This document shows, piece after piece, positions 19,274 to 28,044 of a stretch of DNA of 64,000 nucleotides (the first letter of the stretch is position 1; each line of letters opens with the position of its first letter). The DNA comes from Parerythrobacter_A sp963761775 (GTDB lineage: Bacteria; Pseudomonadota; Alphaproteobacteria; Sphingomonadales; Sphingomonadaceae). The DNA lies in contig CAVXIF010000011.1 in NCBI GenBank assembly GCA_963761775.1, positions 1,054,001 to 1,118,000 on the forward strand, written 5' to 3'. The translations under genes were made by a program, and so were the position numbers. A model generated the notes under the pieces. The model ran no database searches. It saw nothing but the letters and a program-made list of their open reading frames with translations, and was not told the origin of the DNA.

Positions 19274-21868
19274 TCAGCTCTTCGATGTATTCAATATGCC
19301 CGCCACCCTGTCGGAGATTTCCTGAACGCTGAATGGCTTGGCGATGAAATGCATCCCCGGCACGTCGATATCGCGTCGCAGCTGCGCCTCGGCATAGCCG
19401 GACATGAACAGCACCGGCAGATCGGGCACATGCGCGCGGATGGCCTTGACCATCGCGGGGCCGTCCATGCCGGGCATTACCACGTCGGACACGATCAGGT
19501 CGAATGCCTCGCCTGCTTCGTGCGCTGCCTCGAGCAGGGCCAGCCCTTCCTCGCCGTCGCTCGCCAGCGTCATGGTGTGCCCCGCCCGGCCCAGCGCGCG
19601 GTCGGCAACGGCGCGGACCATGTCCTCGTCCTCCACCAGGAGGATGCGCGCGCCGCCGGACCATTCGCTGGTGGCGGCGGGGGCCGGCGTCGGGTTTCTC
19701 TCTTCCGGCTCGGTCGCGGTGTGGACCGGCAGGTATAGCGTGAAGCGCGCACCCTCCACCGTCCCGCCTGGCCCCGGCACATTGTCGGCAAAGATATAGC
19801 CGCCCGACTGCTTGACGATGCCATAGACGGTAGACAGGCCCAGCCCGGTTCCGCCCAACGACCCGGCACGTCCGGCTTCCTTGGTGGTGAAGAACGGTTC
19901 GAAAATCTTGCCCAGAACGTCCGGCGGAATGCCACCACCGGTGTCCTGCACCACCAGCACGGTATAATCGCCGACGGGCACGATGTCGGACCCCATCGAG
20001 CGCACATCGCGCGCGGCGATTCGGCGGGTGGCGAGCGTCAGCGTTCCGCGCCCGCTGGTGGTGCGCCCGCCGCGCCCGATAACGGGCTTCGCCTGCGCGT
20101 TCGCCATGATGGCATCGCGCGCATTGACGGCGAGGTTGACGATGACCTGCTCGAGCTGGCTCGGGTCCGCGCGCACCGGGCCAAGGTTGCGGTCGTGCCG
20201 CACTTTCAGCTCGATGGTCTCGCCCAGCAACCGTTTCAGCAACTGACTGACCTCGCTGACCACGTCGGGCAGCTGGATGACACGCGGTTGCAACGTCTGC
20301 TGGCGGCTGAAGGCGAGCAGGTGCCGCGTCAGGCTGGCGGCGCGGTTGGAATTGGCGCGGATCTGCTGGATGTCGTCATAGTCGCTGTCGCCGGGCATGT
20401 GGCGCAGCAGCATCAGGTCGCAATAGCCGATGATCGCGGTCAGCACATTGTTGAAGTCATGCGCGACGCCGCCCGCCAGCTGGCCGACCGCCTGCATCTT
20501 GGTCGCCTGCGCCACCTCGCGTTTCAGCCGCGTCTCCTCCGAATTGTCGGCCAGGCTGAGCAGCACGGCGGCATCGCCCAGCCCGCGCACCCCGGCCAAG
20601 CCGAGCGATACGGGATCGTCCGGATTGTGTTTCAGCCGCACCGCCATGTCGTTGCTGGACGGGGCCCCGCGCGCGAACCGGCGCACCGCATCGGCGAGCG
20701 CACCCTTGTCCTCGCGCACTACCAGATCGCCGGGGTAGGATGGCATCGGCGCAGCGGTTTCGCTCTCCGCATCGGCAAGCCCGACGGCACGGCGAAAAGC
20801 GTCATTGCCGAACAGGAAGCGCCCGTCGCGGTCGGTCATGGCGAGGCCCAGCGGCAATGCGCCCAGCAGCGCCTCCAGCTGCGACGTTGCCGCCTTGCCC
20901 GCCATGTCGCTGACGCCTGCACCGATGCCGATACCGTTTTCGAACAGCATCATCAGCGAAGCAGGCTGTGCGTCGGCACCGTGCTGGTTGCTCCCTACCT
21001 GTTCGCCCAACACGACCTGCAACAGCGTCTGCGGCGCACCCTTGCGACCCTCGCGCGCGAAATAGATGCGTTCGCGCTCGTCGCTGCGCAGTTGCTCGAC
21101 AAAGGCCTGTCCCGCCAGTGTCGCCCTCGCATCGCCGGTCGCGCGTTCGGCGAAACCGGCAGCGGCAGCGCGAATTGTGCCGTCGCCGTCGACCAGCGCG
21201 CTTTCGATCCCGGCGCGCGACAATTCCAGCCCGAACACCCCGCCGACCAGCCGCGCCAGTTCCGCCGCCAAATCGGTCTGCGCCTCGGCTGTCACACGCC
21301 ACACGAGGTAATCCTCGCCCCGTCCGGCGCGTGCGGCGCTCGCGGTCCAGCGTCCCTCGCCGTCCGTTGCATCCAGCACCGCGCTCTGCGCAGCGCCATC
21401 GCGCCACGCCGCCCGCGTCACGCGCGCCAGTTCTTCCTGCGCGGTGCGCGAGATCGGCAGGGCAGGCGGCGCCGCGCCGGTGCCGAACCAGTCCACATAG
21501 GTCGTGTTCGCGCAGACCAGCCGATTGGCGCGGTCGGTAATCGCGACCGCCATGCCGTCGCGCTCGATCGCGGCAACAGTCACTGACCAGTCCGGTGGTG
21601 CCAGCTCGCTGCGCCGCGCCACCGAACGCCCGCGCGTCGCCGCATATCCCGCACCGCAAAGCACCGCCAGTCCGCCTGCATACACCGCGACCAGCACCGC
21701 GTCCCCCGCCAGCCACCAGAGCGCAGCGCTGGTCGCCAGGAAGGCAAGCGCGACCGCACCGATGATGGCATAGGGCCTGTCACCAGCTTGCTCCGGCTCG
21801 AACAGCGAACCGTCACCCGCATATGCGCCGCGGCTGTCGGAAAGCCCGGTTTTCGAAACTCCTGCCAC
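19274..21868 (-). CDS. cckA: Hybrid sensor histidine kinase CckA
   Basis: This is the hybrid kinase that feeds phosphate through ChpT to CtrA and CpdR. The 864-residue product has two N-terminal transmembrane helices (about residues 30-75), PAS-like sensor regions, a HisKA domain with His470 in GGVAHDFNNVLTAIIGY, an HATPase domain (NLAVNARDAI, DTGGGIPPDVLGKIFEPFFTTK, GGTGLGLSTVYGIV) and a receiver domain with Asp794 in FDLIVSDVVMPGMDG. The FMSGYAEAQLRRD segment is typical of CckA. The start is the GTG at 21868, which overlaps the stop of the DUF2062 gene (TAGTG), so translation is probably coupled. The only nearby ATG is out of frame. Confidence 0.9.
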   Translation of the reverse strand: MAGVSKTGLSDSRGAYAGDGSLFEPEQAGDRPYAIIGAVALAFLATSAALWWLAGDAVLVAVYAGGLAVLCGAGYAATRGRSVARRSELAPPDWSVTVAAIERDGMAVAITDRANRLVCANTTYVDWFGTGAAPPALPISRTAQEELARVTRAAWRDGAAQSAVLDATDGEGRWTASAARAGRGEDYLVWRVTAEAQTDLAAELARLVGGVFGLELSRAGIESALVDGDGTIRAAAAGFAERATGDARATLAGQAFVEQLRSDERERIYFAREGRKGAPQTLLQVVLGEQVGSNQHGADAQPASLMMLFENGIGIGAGVSDMAGKAATSQLEALLGALPLGLAMTDRDGRFLFGNDAFRRAVGLADAESETAAPMPSYPGDLVVREDKGALADAVRRFARGAPSSNDMAVRLKHNPDDPVSLGLAGVRGLGDAAVLLSLADNSEETRLKREVAQATKMQAVGQLAGGVAHDFNNVLTAIIGYCDLMLLRHMPGDSDYDDIQQIRANSNRAASLTRHLLAFSRQQTLQPRVIQLPDVVSEVSQLLKRLLGETIELKVRHDRNLGPVRADPSQLEQVIVNLAVNARDAIMANAQAKPVIGRGGRTTSGRGTLTLATRRIAARDVRSMGSDIVPVGDYTVLVVQDTGGGIPPDVLGKIFEPFFTTKEAGRAGSLGGTGLGLSTVYGIVKQSGGYIFADNVPGPGGTVEGARFTLYLPVHTATEPEERNPTPAPAATSEWSGGARILLVEDEDMVRAVADRALGRAGHTMTLASDGEEGLALLEAAHEAGEAFDLIVSDVVMPGMDGPAMVKAIRAHVPDLPVLFMSGYAEAQLRRDIDVPGMHFIAKPFSVQEISDRVAGILNTSKS

Positions 21869-22470
21869 TATTCCAACGGCTCCTGCTTCTTCCTGCGCAG
21901 CCGCGCATCCAGCCGCACCGTCATCCGCCGCAACCGCTTCTTGCGCCGCCGCGAGACCATCTGCCGCCAGACGAAGCCTGAGACGACATACCCTACCGCT
22001 GCGCTGACAACGGCCAGTACCACCAGCCCGAAGGTGGTCACGCCGGCCACCTCGAACGCATCGATCACCCACGCCCAACGGCCCGACCGCAATTCATCGT
22101 TCGCCATATTGCCGGCAAAGCTGTCCACCTTGAGCACGAAACTTCCTACGCGGTTCGCCACGATCAGCCAGAACGGGTAGGAAAACGGGTTGGTGATGAA
22201 CGTCACCAGCACCGCCAGCGGCACGTTCGCCCGCGCCGGAAGCGCGAGAAAAGCGGCCAGGAAAATCTGCCCCAGCGGCACGATGAAGGCGGAAAACAAC
22301 CCCAATGCCACGCCACGCGGCACGCTACGGCGGGTGAAGCGCCACAGTTCGGGCGTCAGGAAGCGGTGGGCAATGGGTGCAAGGAAACGGTTACGCGCCA
22401 GCCCTTCGCGCGTCGGCGTGTATTTGCGGAACAGGTCCGACATCAATGTCTTGGAGCGCCAGTCGACCAT
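21868..22470 (-). CDS. DUF2062 domain-containing membrane protein
   Basis: A roughly 200-residue inner-membrane protein of the DUF2062 family, of unknown function. It has the family motif RFLTPELWRFTRRSVPRGVALGLFSAF, two N-terminal hydrophobic segments (LFSAFIVPLGQIFLAAFLAL and VLVTFITNPFSYPFWLIVAN), a third near VTTFGLVVLAVVSAAVGYVV, and a very basic C-terminal tail. The ATG at 22470 is preferred; one at 22443 is equally possible. It lies between smpB and cckA and overlaps cckA by one base. Confidence 0.88.
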   Translation of the reverse strand: MVDWRSKTLMSDLFRKYTPTREGLARNRFLAPIAHRFLTPELWRFTRRSVPRGVALGLFSAFIVPLGQIFLAAFLALPARANVPLAVLVTFITNPFSYPFWLIVANRVGSFVLKVDSFAGNMANDELRSGRWAWVIDAFEVAGVTTFGLVVLAVVSAAVGYVVSGFVWRQMVSRRRKKRLRRMTVRLDARLRRKKQEPLE

Positions 22471-22529
22471 TATACCCGCATTCCCTGCGCGCACGGGGCG
22501 CGAAGCGCAACCCGGCGCGGGTCGAAGCC

Positions 22530-23012
22530 TCACGCCTTTTCGCGCATGATCCTCGCCTTGTCGCGTTTCCAGTCGCGGTCCTTCACATATTCGCGCTTGT
22601 CCTGCGCCTGTCGCCCCTTGGCCAGCGCCAGTTCCAGCTTGGCGCGTCCCTGCCCGTTGAAATACAGCGATAGCGGCACCAGCGTCATGCCCTTCCTTTC
22701 GACCGCGCCCGTCATCCGCGAAATCTCCCGCGCATGCAGCAGCAGCTTGCGCGGACGCTTTGGTTCGTGGTTGAACCGGTTGCCGTGACTGAATTCTGGG
22801 ATGTTGGCATTGATGAGCCACGCCTGCCCGTCGCGGATTTCGGCATAGCTTTCGGCAATGCTCGCTTCGCCCGCGCGCAGCGATTTCACCTCGGTGCCCT
22901 GTAAGGCAATACCCGCCTCGACCTTGTCTTCCACGCTATAATCGAACCGCGCACGGCGGTTCTCCGCAACGGTCTTGCGCTTGTCGAACGTGTCGGGTTT
23001 GGGGCGGGCCAT
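22530..23012 (-). CDS. smpB: SsrA-binding protein SmpB
   Basis: The 160-residue SmpB binds tmRNA and carries it to stalled ribosomes for trans-translation. Family motifs are NRRARFDYSVEDKVEAGIALQGTEVKS, the SYAEI and NANIPEF strands, RPRKLLLH and the C-terminal KGRQAQDKREYVKDRDWKRD tail that enters the decoding centre. The ATG at 23012 gives the usual MARPKPDTFDKRK start. Its start lies only eight bases after the PIN toxin stop, so it is probably transcribed with the toxin-antitoxin pair. Confidence 0.97.
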   Translation of the reverse strand: MARPKPDTFDKRKTVAENRRARFDYSVEDKVEAGIALQGTEVKSLRAGEASIAESYAEIRDGQAWLINANIPEFSHGNRFNHEPKRPRKLLLHAREISRMTGAVERKGMTLVPLSLYFNGQGRAKLELALAKGRQAQDKREYVKDRDWKRDKARIMREKA

Positions 23013-23020
23013 GTGTGCGT

Positions 23021-23500
23021 TCAGTCTGAGGTCGGATCGGGCAGCGCCAGCAGGCGCGCCAGCTTGGGATGCGGCTGGTCCAGCAGCGGGTTGACGATGG
23101 TGGTGTTGCGGTAGACGAAACCGTGCTGCATGTCTTCCGACAACAACACCTCGCACCCCGAAACCTGCGCCGCGCACAGGATGATGGCATCCCACGACTG
23201 GAAGTTGTGGTCGTTGACAAGCGCCAGGGCGTCTCCCAGGATCACCGTATCGGTCGCCACGCAGGTAAACTTCTGCATCAGGACATGGATCGCCGTTTGC
23301 ACTTCTCCGGTCGAGCGACCCAGCCGAATCATTACGGCAAACAGCTCACCCAAAGCCTGGACAGGAACAACCAGAGCAATCGACACCGGCAATTCATCGA
23401 TAAGGCGTAACGCACGCGCCTGCTTCGCTTCGTCCGGCTCGCTCCTTTTGACACCGGACATATAGGCCAGAATGTTGGTGTCGAACCCTACCGCGCTCAT
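23021..23500 (-). CDS. PIN-domain toxin (VapC-like)
   Basis: A 159-residue PIN-domain ribonuclease, probably the toxin of a type II toxin-antitoxin pair. The N-terminal acidic residue lies in VGFDTNILAYMSG, a second acidic site is in QALGELFAVM, and the third in NFQSWDAIILCAAQVSGCEVLLSEDM. VapC-type toxins typically cut tRNA or rRNA. It overlaps the antitoxin gene by four bases (ATGA), with the antitoxin first as usual. All expected acidic residues seem present, so it is probably active. Confidence 0.85.
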   Translation of the reverse strand: MSAVGFDTNILAYMSGVKRSEPDEAKQARALRLIDELPVSIALVVPVQALGELFAVMIRLGRSTGEVQTAIHVLMQKFTCVATDTVILGDALALVNDHNFQSWDAIILCAAQVSGCEVLLSEDMQHGFVYRNTTIVNPLLDQPHPKLARLLALPDPTSD

Positions 23501-23730
23501 TCGTAGAGCTCTTCCCGTGTCCAGGGCATGGGTTCACTTACCGGCATCTTTTCAAAAAACTCCACGAGTTCCCTGCGTGATTTGCGCGTTGTCTTTTCGG
23601 GCGTGACAGGTTCAATCACCGCCACAGGCCGCCCGCGTCGCATGATCGTGACGCTTTCGCCAGCCTCCACCTTGCGAAGGAGTTCGGAGAATTGCCGGTT
23701 GGCCTGGGTAGCGGTGACTGTTTCGGGCAT
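23497..23730 (-). CDS. Phd/YefM-family antitoxin
   Basis: A 77-residue antitoxin. The N-terminal DNA-binding half is ETVTATQANRQFSELLRKVEAGESVTIMRRGRPVAVIEP, the classical Phd/YefM fold. The C-terminal half, with an acidic tail (SEPMPWTREELYE), should wrap the PIN toxin. The ATG at 23730 is favoured because homology starts there. It is expected to repress its own promoter; a perfect palindrome sits ten bases upstream (23740-23756). Confidence 0.85.
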   Translation of the reverse strand: MPETVTATQANRQFSELLRKVEAGESVTIMRRGRPVAVIEPVTPEKTTRKSRRELVEFFEKMPVSEPMPWTREELYE

Positions 23731-23739
23731 ACCAGTTAT

Positions 23740-23756
23740 GTAGTGCAAAACACTAC
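23740..23756. promoter_or_regulatory. Palindromic putative operator of the toxin-antitoxin pair
   Basis: The sequence GTAGTG-CAAAA-CACTAC is a perfect six-base inverted repeat just upstream of the antitoxin start, where Phd/YefM autorepression sites are usually found. It lies between two divergent genes and might affect both. The role is inferred from position only. Confidence 0.5.
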
Positions 23757-23809
23757 TTTGCGCAAGCATGTTGCTTCCACACGTCTATAATGCTGGTAGG
23801 GCCCGCCGC

Positions 23810-25003
23810 ATGACACAAACCCCGCAGCCCGACACTCCTGCCAATTTCGAGATATGCGGGCACGAACTCGCACCCGGCTCCACGCGCGATATCGCCGTGC
23901 CGGTGACCACGATGGCGACGGGGTACAATTCCACGCTGGCCGTGCGCGCGCTGCACGGGGCGAAGCCTGGGCCGGTCATGTTCGTCAGCGCCGCGATCCA
24001 CGGCGACGAGATCATCGGCACCCCCATCATCCAGCGTATCGCCGCGCAGCTCGATCCGGCGACGCTGGCGGGAACGGTGCTGCTGGTGCCGGTCGCCAAC
24101 ATCTTCGGTTTCCTGAACAAGACACGCTACCTGCCCGACCGGCGCGATCTCAACCGATCCTTCCCCGGCAACGCCAACGGCTCGCTTGCCAGCCAGTTCG
24201 CGCACGCCTTCTTCACCGAAGTCGTCAAGCGCAGCACCATCGGCATCGACATCCATTCCGCCGCCGTCCACCGGTATAACCTGCCGCAAATCCGCATCGC
24301 CGCGGGCGAACCGCACCTGACCGAGCTGGCCACCGCGTTCGGTCCGCCGATCATTATCGAAGCACCTTTGCGCGAAGGGTCGATGCGGGCGCTTGCGAAG
24401 CTGGCGGGGGTCGATATGTTGCTGCTGGAAACGGGCGAGGCGCTGCGGTTCGACCGGCTCAGCATCGAAACGGGCGTTGCCGGCGTGTTCAGCGTGATGG
24501 CCAAACTCGGCATGATCGACCCGCACGCTGCGCTGGTGGAGGCGCTGGCGAATGGCGGCGAGCCTGCCAGGGCGACATCTTCCGTCTGGGTCCGCGCCCC
24601 GCGCGGCGGCGTTACGCATCGCGTGCGCAAGTCCGGCGATCCGGTGCGTGTCGGCGATGTGCTGGCCACGGTCGGCGGCCTGTTCGGCGAGGATGAGATG
24701 GCGATCGTCAGCCCGGCGGACGGCATCATCATCGGCCACGCGACATTGCCGGTCGTCTATCAGGGCGATGCACTGTTCCATATTGCCCGCATCGCAAGGC
24801 CGGAGGCGGCGAGCGAGGAAATCGAAGCGATTGCCGATGCAATTATGGCTGCCGACGGCTTTGTGCTGGAACCCGAAGAAGAATTCGATCCCGAACCGGA
24901 CGACGAGGAAGGCACGGGCGAAGTCCGGCCAGCACCCGGTGCCGGTCCCAAACCCATCGACGAGGAAGGCGGTCCGTTGCTCGACGAGGACGAAATTATC
25001 TGA
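23810..25003 (+). CDS. Succinylglutamate desuccinylase/aspartoacylase family protein
   Basis: A 397-residue zinc-dependent deacylase of the AstE/aspartoacylase family. The zinc ligands are visible in SAAIHGDEIIGTPI (His, Glu) and in IGIDIHSAAVHRYNLPQIR (His). The ARG-type substrate segment RDLNRSFPGNANGSLASQFAHAFF is present. A late biotinyl-like beta domain (VWVRAPRGGVTHRVRKSGDPVRVGD) is typical of the larger members. The C-terminus is a strongly acidic tail (EPEEEFDPEPDDEEG...). I used the ATG at 23810; one at 23768 is in frame. The substrate is not known. Confidence 0.85.
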   Translation: MTQTPQPDTPANFEICGHELAPGSTRDIAVPVTTMATGYNSTLAVRALHGAKPGPVMFVSAAIHGDEIIGTPIIQRIAAQLDPATLAGTVLLVPVANIFGFLNKTRYLPDRRDLNRSFPGNANGSLASQFAHAFFTEVVKRSTIGIDIHSAAVHRYNLPQIRIAAGEPHLTELATAFGPPIIIEAPLREGSMRALAKLAGVDMLLLETGEALRFDRLSIETGVAGVFSVMAKLGMIDPHAALVEALANGGEPARATSSVWVRAPRGGVTHRVRKSGDPVRVGDVLATVGGLFGEDEMAIVSPADGIIIGHATLPVVYQGDALFHIARIARPEAASEEIEAIADAIMAADGFVLEPEEEFDPEPDDEEGTGEVRPAPGAGPKPIDEEGGPLLDEDEII

Positions 25004-25095
25004 GCAAGCTGCCTTGTAGCAATTGCGTCGGACGGCTGCGCTACGTTATTTGCGCGCCAGGCCTTTTTCGTGGTCGCCACAACAGGAAACGCGTC

Positions 25096-27051
25096 GTGAT
25101 CTTTCGCACATCGTTCATCGCAGCAGCGCTCGCCGTGCCGCTCGTCACCATGCCGGTTGCGGTACAGGCGCAGGCACCGACGGCATTACCGATAGAAACC
25201 TATGGCGACCTCCCGGCAATCGAGAGCGCCGAAATCTCGCCCAGCGGCGCGTATACCGCCATGCTGATGACCAGCGGCGGCGAACGGATCGTTTCAGTAC
25301 TGGATGTTGCGGGCAAGCCGGTGCGGCAGTTCGCCATCGGCGATGCCAAGGTGCGCAATATCGAGTGGGTAGGCGATACGGCCATCCTGCTCATCCGCAG
25401 CGAGACGGGCAATACGGGCAAACGATACGGCAGGCGAAAGCAGGAGTGGCTGCGCGCCAATGTCCTGCCGCTTGCGCCCGCCGCACCCGTCGTCTCCGTA
25501 TTCGCGGACCAGCAACGGATCGCCAATGCCATAATCGGCTATCACGGCATTCGGCAGGTCGAGGGCCGCTGGAAGGGGTATTTCGGCGGATTTCGCAAGG
25601 GGCGCGCTTCGGGCAAGCAGGCACAGATCCTCGACGGCGCGCCCGCCCTGTACGAAGTCGACCTGCTGACGGGCGACGCGCAACAAGTCGCCTATCCCAG
25701 CGAGTATCCCAACCTGCGCGACTGGCTACCCGGCCCGGACGGCAAGGTCGCCGCGCAGATGACCGTCCATGCGGAAACCGGCAAATGGAAACTGGAAGCC
25801 GATGGCCGGACCATCGCCGAGGGCGAGGAAGCCAATGGCAGCGCCAGCCTGACCGGGTTCGGCGCGACCGGCGACAGCGTGATCTATGCGTATTTCGACC
25901 AGTCGGAAGGCACCGTAAAACGGTTCGAGGTTCCTTTGGCCGGCGGCGCGTCGGTGCGCGTCTATGACGAATTGATCGACCGCTATATCATCGACCCGGT
26001 CACCGGCCGCGTGATGGGTGCGGTTACCGACGATGGGGAGGCAAAGATGGCGTCGCCCGAACGGCAGGCCGCCCTTGCCCGCGTCATCGCGCTGTACGAT
26101 GGCAAGCATTTCGACATTCAGGATTACACGCCCGACCTGTCCACCGTGCTGGTCAGGACCAGCGGCAGCTATGACAGCGGCACGTTTTACCGCGTCGACA
26201 GCGCAACCGGCGAACGCGCGTTGCTCGGGCTGGAGCGTCCGGCGATCCAGGGACAGGCCATCGGAACGGTCGAGACCTTCGACTACACCGCGCAGGACGG
26301 GCTGGAGATCGAGGCGATCCTGACCCTGCCGCCCCAGAACATTTTGGGCCGCGAAGCGAAGAACCTGCCGGTGCTGGTCTTTCCGCATGGCGGCCCGACC
26401 GCGCATGACGATCCGGTGTTCGACTGGTGGGCGCAAGCCTTTGCCAGCCGGGGCTATGCCGTGCTGCAACCCAACTTCCGCGGCTCCACCAATCGCGATG
26501 CCACGTTCCGCAGCGCGGGCGATGGCGAGTGGGGCGGCAAGATGCTGACCGACATGAGCGACGGCCTCGCGGCGCTGGCCGAGGCAGGGATCGCCGATCC
26601 AGACCGGGCCTGTATCATGGGCGCAAGCTATGGCGGCTATGCCGCGCTGGCGGGCGTCACGGTGCAGAACGGCATCTATCGCTGCGCCGTCGCGGTGAAC
26701 GCGGTCACGGACCTGCGCCCGATGTTCCGGAGCGAACTGACCGGGCGGCGCGATATCTTCACCCGCGGTATCGAGCGGCTGGTCGGCGAAAATACCGATC
26801 TCGACGCCATTTCACCCTATCGGCTGGCCCGCCGTGCCGATGCACCGGTGCTGGTCATCCACGGGCGCGACGATACGCGGGTGCCCTATTCGCAGGGCGC
26901 GGGAATGGCGGACGCGCTGAAGGATGCCGGCAAGACAGTCGCGTTCGTTACGCTGGAAGGCGAAGACCATTTCCTCAGCAATGCGGAAACCCGCAAACGG
27001 ATGCTGGCCGAAGCGGTTGCCTTTGTGGAGCGCCATAACCCGGCGCAATAG
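25096..27051 (+). CDS. S9 family (prolyl-oligopeptidase type) secreted peptidase
   Basis: A 651-residue serine peptidase of family S9. It begins with a signal peptide (MIFRTSFIAAALAVPLVTMPVAVQAQ), then an N-terminal beta-propeller of about 380 residues, then an alpha/beta-hydrolase domain. The domain has the oxyanion HGGPTAHDD, the nucleophile motif GASYGGYAAL, the Asp in VLVIHGRDDTRVPYSQG and the His in EGEDHFLSNAE. It is expected in the periplasm, degrading peptides. It is convergent with dapA, three bases apart. Confidence 0.92.
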   Translation: MIFRTSFIAAALAVPLVTMPVAVQAQAPTALPIETYGDLPAIESAEISPSGAYTAMLMTSGGERIVSVLDVAGKPVRQFAIGDAKVRNIEWVGDTAILLIRSETGNTGKRYGRRKQEWLRANVLPLAPAAPVVSVFADQQRIANAIIGYHGIRQVEGRWKGYFGGFRKGRASGKQAQILDGAPALYEVDLLTGDAQQVAYPSEYPNLRDWLPGPDGKVAAQMTVHAETGKWKLEADGRTIAEGEEANGSASLTGFGATGDSVIYAYFDQSEGTVKRFEVPLAGGASVRVYDELIDRYIIDPVTGRVMGAVTDDGEAKMASPERQAALARVIALYDGKHFDIQDYTPDLSTVLVRTSGSYDSGTFYRVDSATGERALLGLERPAIQGQAIGTVETFDYTAQDGLEIEAILTLPPQNILGREAKNLPVLVFPHGGPTAHDDPVFDWWAQAFASRGYAVLQPNFRGSTNRDATFRSAGDGEWGGKMLTDMSDGLAALAEAGIADPDRACIMGASYGGYAALAGVTVQNGIYRCAVAVNAVTDLRPMFRSELTGRRDIFTRGIERLVGENTDLDAISPYRLARRADAPVLVIHGRDDTRVPYSQGAGMADALKDAGKTVAFVTLEGEDHFLSNAETRKRMLAEAVAFVERHNPAQ

Positions 27052-27054
27052 GCG

Positions 27055-27948
27055 CTAGAGCAGGCCCGCCCGCTCCAGCGCGGCGTCGACCGCCTCGCAG
27101 GCCTCGTCGCTCGCGGGAAGGATCGGCAGGCGCACGTCGCCCATCAGCCAGTCATGTACCCGGCTCAGCGCGTATTTCACCGGCGCGGGGCTGCTGTCGG
27201 CAAACATGGCGTAGTGAAGCGGCATCAGCACATCGTTCAGCCGCCGCGCCTCTGCGATATCGCCCTCCGCGCACGCGGTCTGGAATTGCGCGCACAGGGC
27301 CGGCGCGACATTGGCGGTGACGGAGATGCACCCCGCCCCGCCCGCCATCGCGTGCGGCAAGGCCAGCTCGTCATTTCCCGAAAGCTGGCAGAACGCGCCC
27401 CCTTTCTCATTGGCCGTACCGATGCGATGATCGGTCACGCGCGACAGGCGCTCGCTCGCATCCTTGATTGCCACGATCCGCTCGGGAAAACGGTTGGCCA
27501 ATTCCACCGTCGTTTCGGGCATGATGTCGGTCACGGTGCGCCCCGGCACGTTATAAAGCACGATGGGCAGCCTACTGTTTTCAGCCAGATAGCTGAAATG
27601 CGCGATCAGCCCCGCCTGGCTCGGCTTGTTGTAATAGGGCACCACGCACAGCGCCGCCGCCGCGCCCGCCTTGGCGCTGAACTGCATATGCAGCAGCGCA
27701 TTGTGGGTATCGTTGCTGCCACAGCCTGCGATGACCGGTACGCGCCCTGCCGCCTGTTCCACGCACAGCTCGATCACGCGATGGTGTTCGGCGTTGCTGA
27801 GCGTGGACGCTTCGCCCGTCGTGCCGCACGGGACCAGCGCGGCACTGCCACTGTCGATCTGCCAGTCAACCAGCGCGCGGAACGCCGCCTCGTCCACTGC
27901 CCCGTCGCGGAAAGGCGTCACCAAGGCAGGGATCGATCCGGAAAACAT
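27055..27948 (-). CDS. dapA: 4-hydroxy-tetrahydrodipicolinate synthase
   Basis: Condenses pyruvate with aspartate semialdehyde in lysine and diaminopimelate synthesis. The 297-residue length is normal. The TTGE substrate loop (VPCGTTGEASTLSNAEH), the catalytic Tyr in PIVLYNVPGRT and the Schiff-base Lys in IVAIKDASERLSR are all present. The ATG at 27948 begins the usual MFSGSIPALVTPF. It is divergent from the lytic transglycosylase gene. In many sphingomonads dapA is next to smpB; here two plus-strand genes and a toxin-antitoxin pair separate them. Confidence 0.97.
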   Translation of the reverse strand: MFSGSIPALVTPFRDGAVDEAAFRALVDWQIDSGSAALVPCGTTGEASTLSNAEHHRVIELCVEQAAGRVPVIAGCGSNDTHNALLHMQFSAKAGAAAALCVVPYYNKPSQAGLIAHFSYLAENSRLPIVLYNVPGRTVTDIMPETTVELANRFPERIVAIKDASERLSRVTDHRIGTANEKGGAFCQLSGNDELALPHAMAGGAGCISVTANVAPALCAQFQTACAEGDIAEARRLNDVLMPLHYAMFADSSPAPVKYALSRVHDWLMGDVRLPILPASDEACEAVDAALERAGLL

Positions 27949-28044
27949 TCGCTGTAAGCCCTTCAAAAGCGCGGTATAACACCGCGCACGATACCGACCG
28001 GTGGCGCGGCACGTTCAGCGCCTGATAAGGAGCCAGCCTGCATC

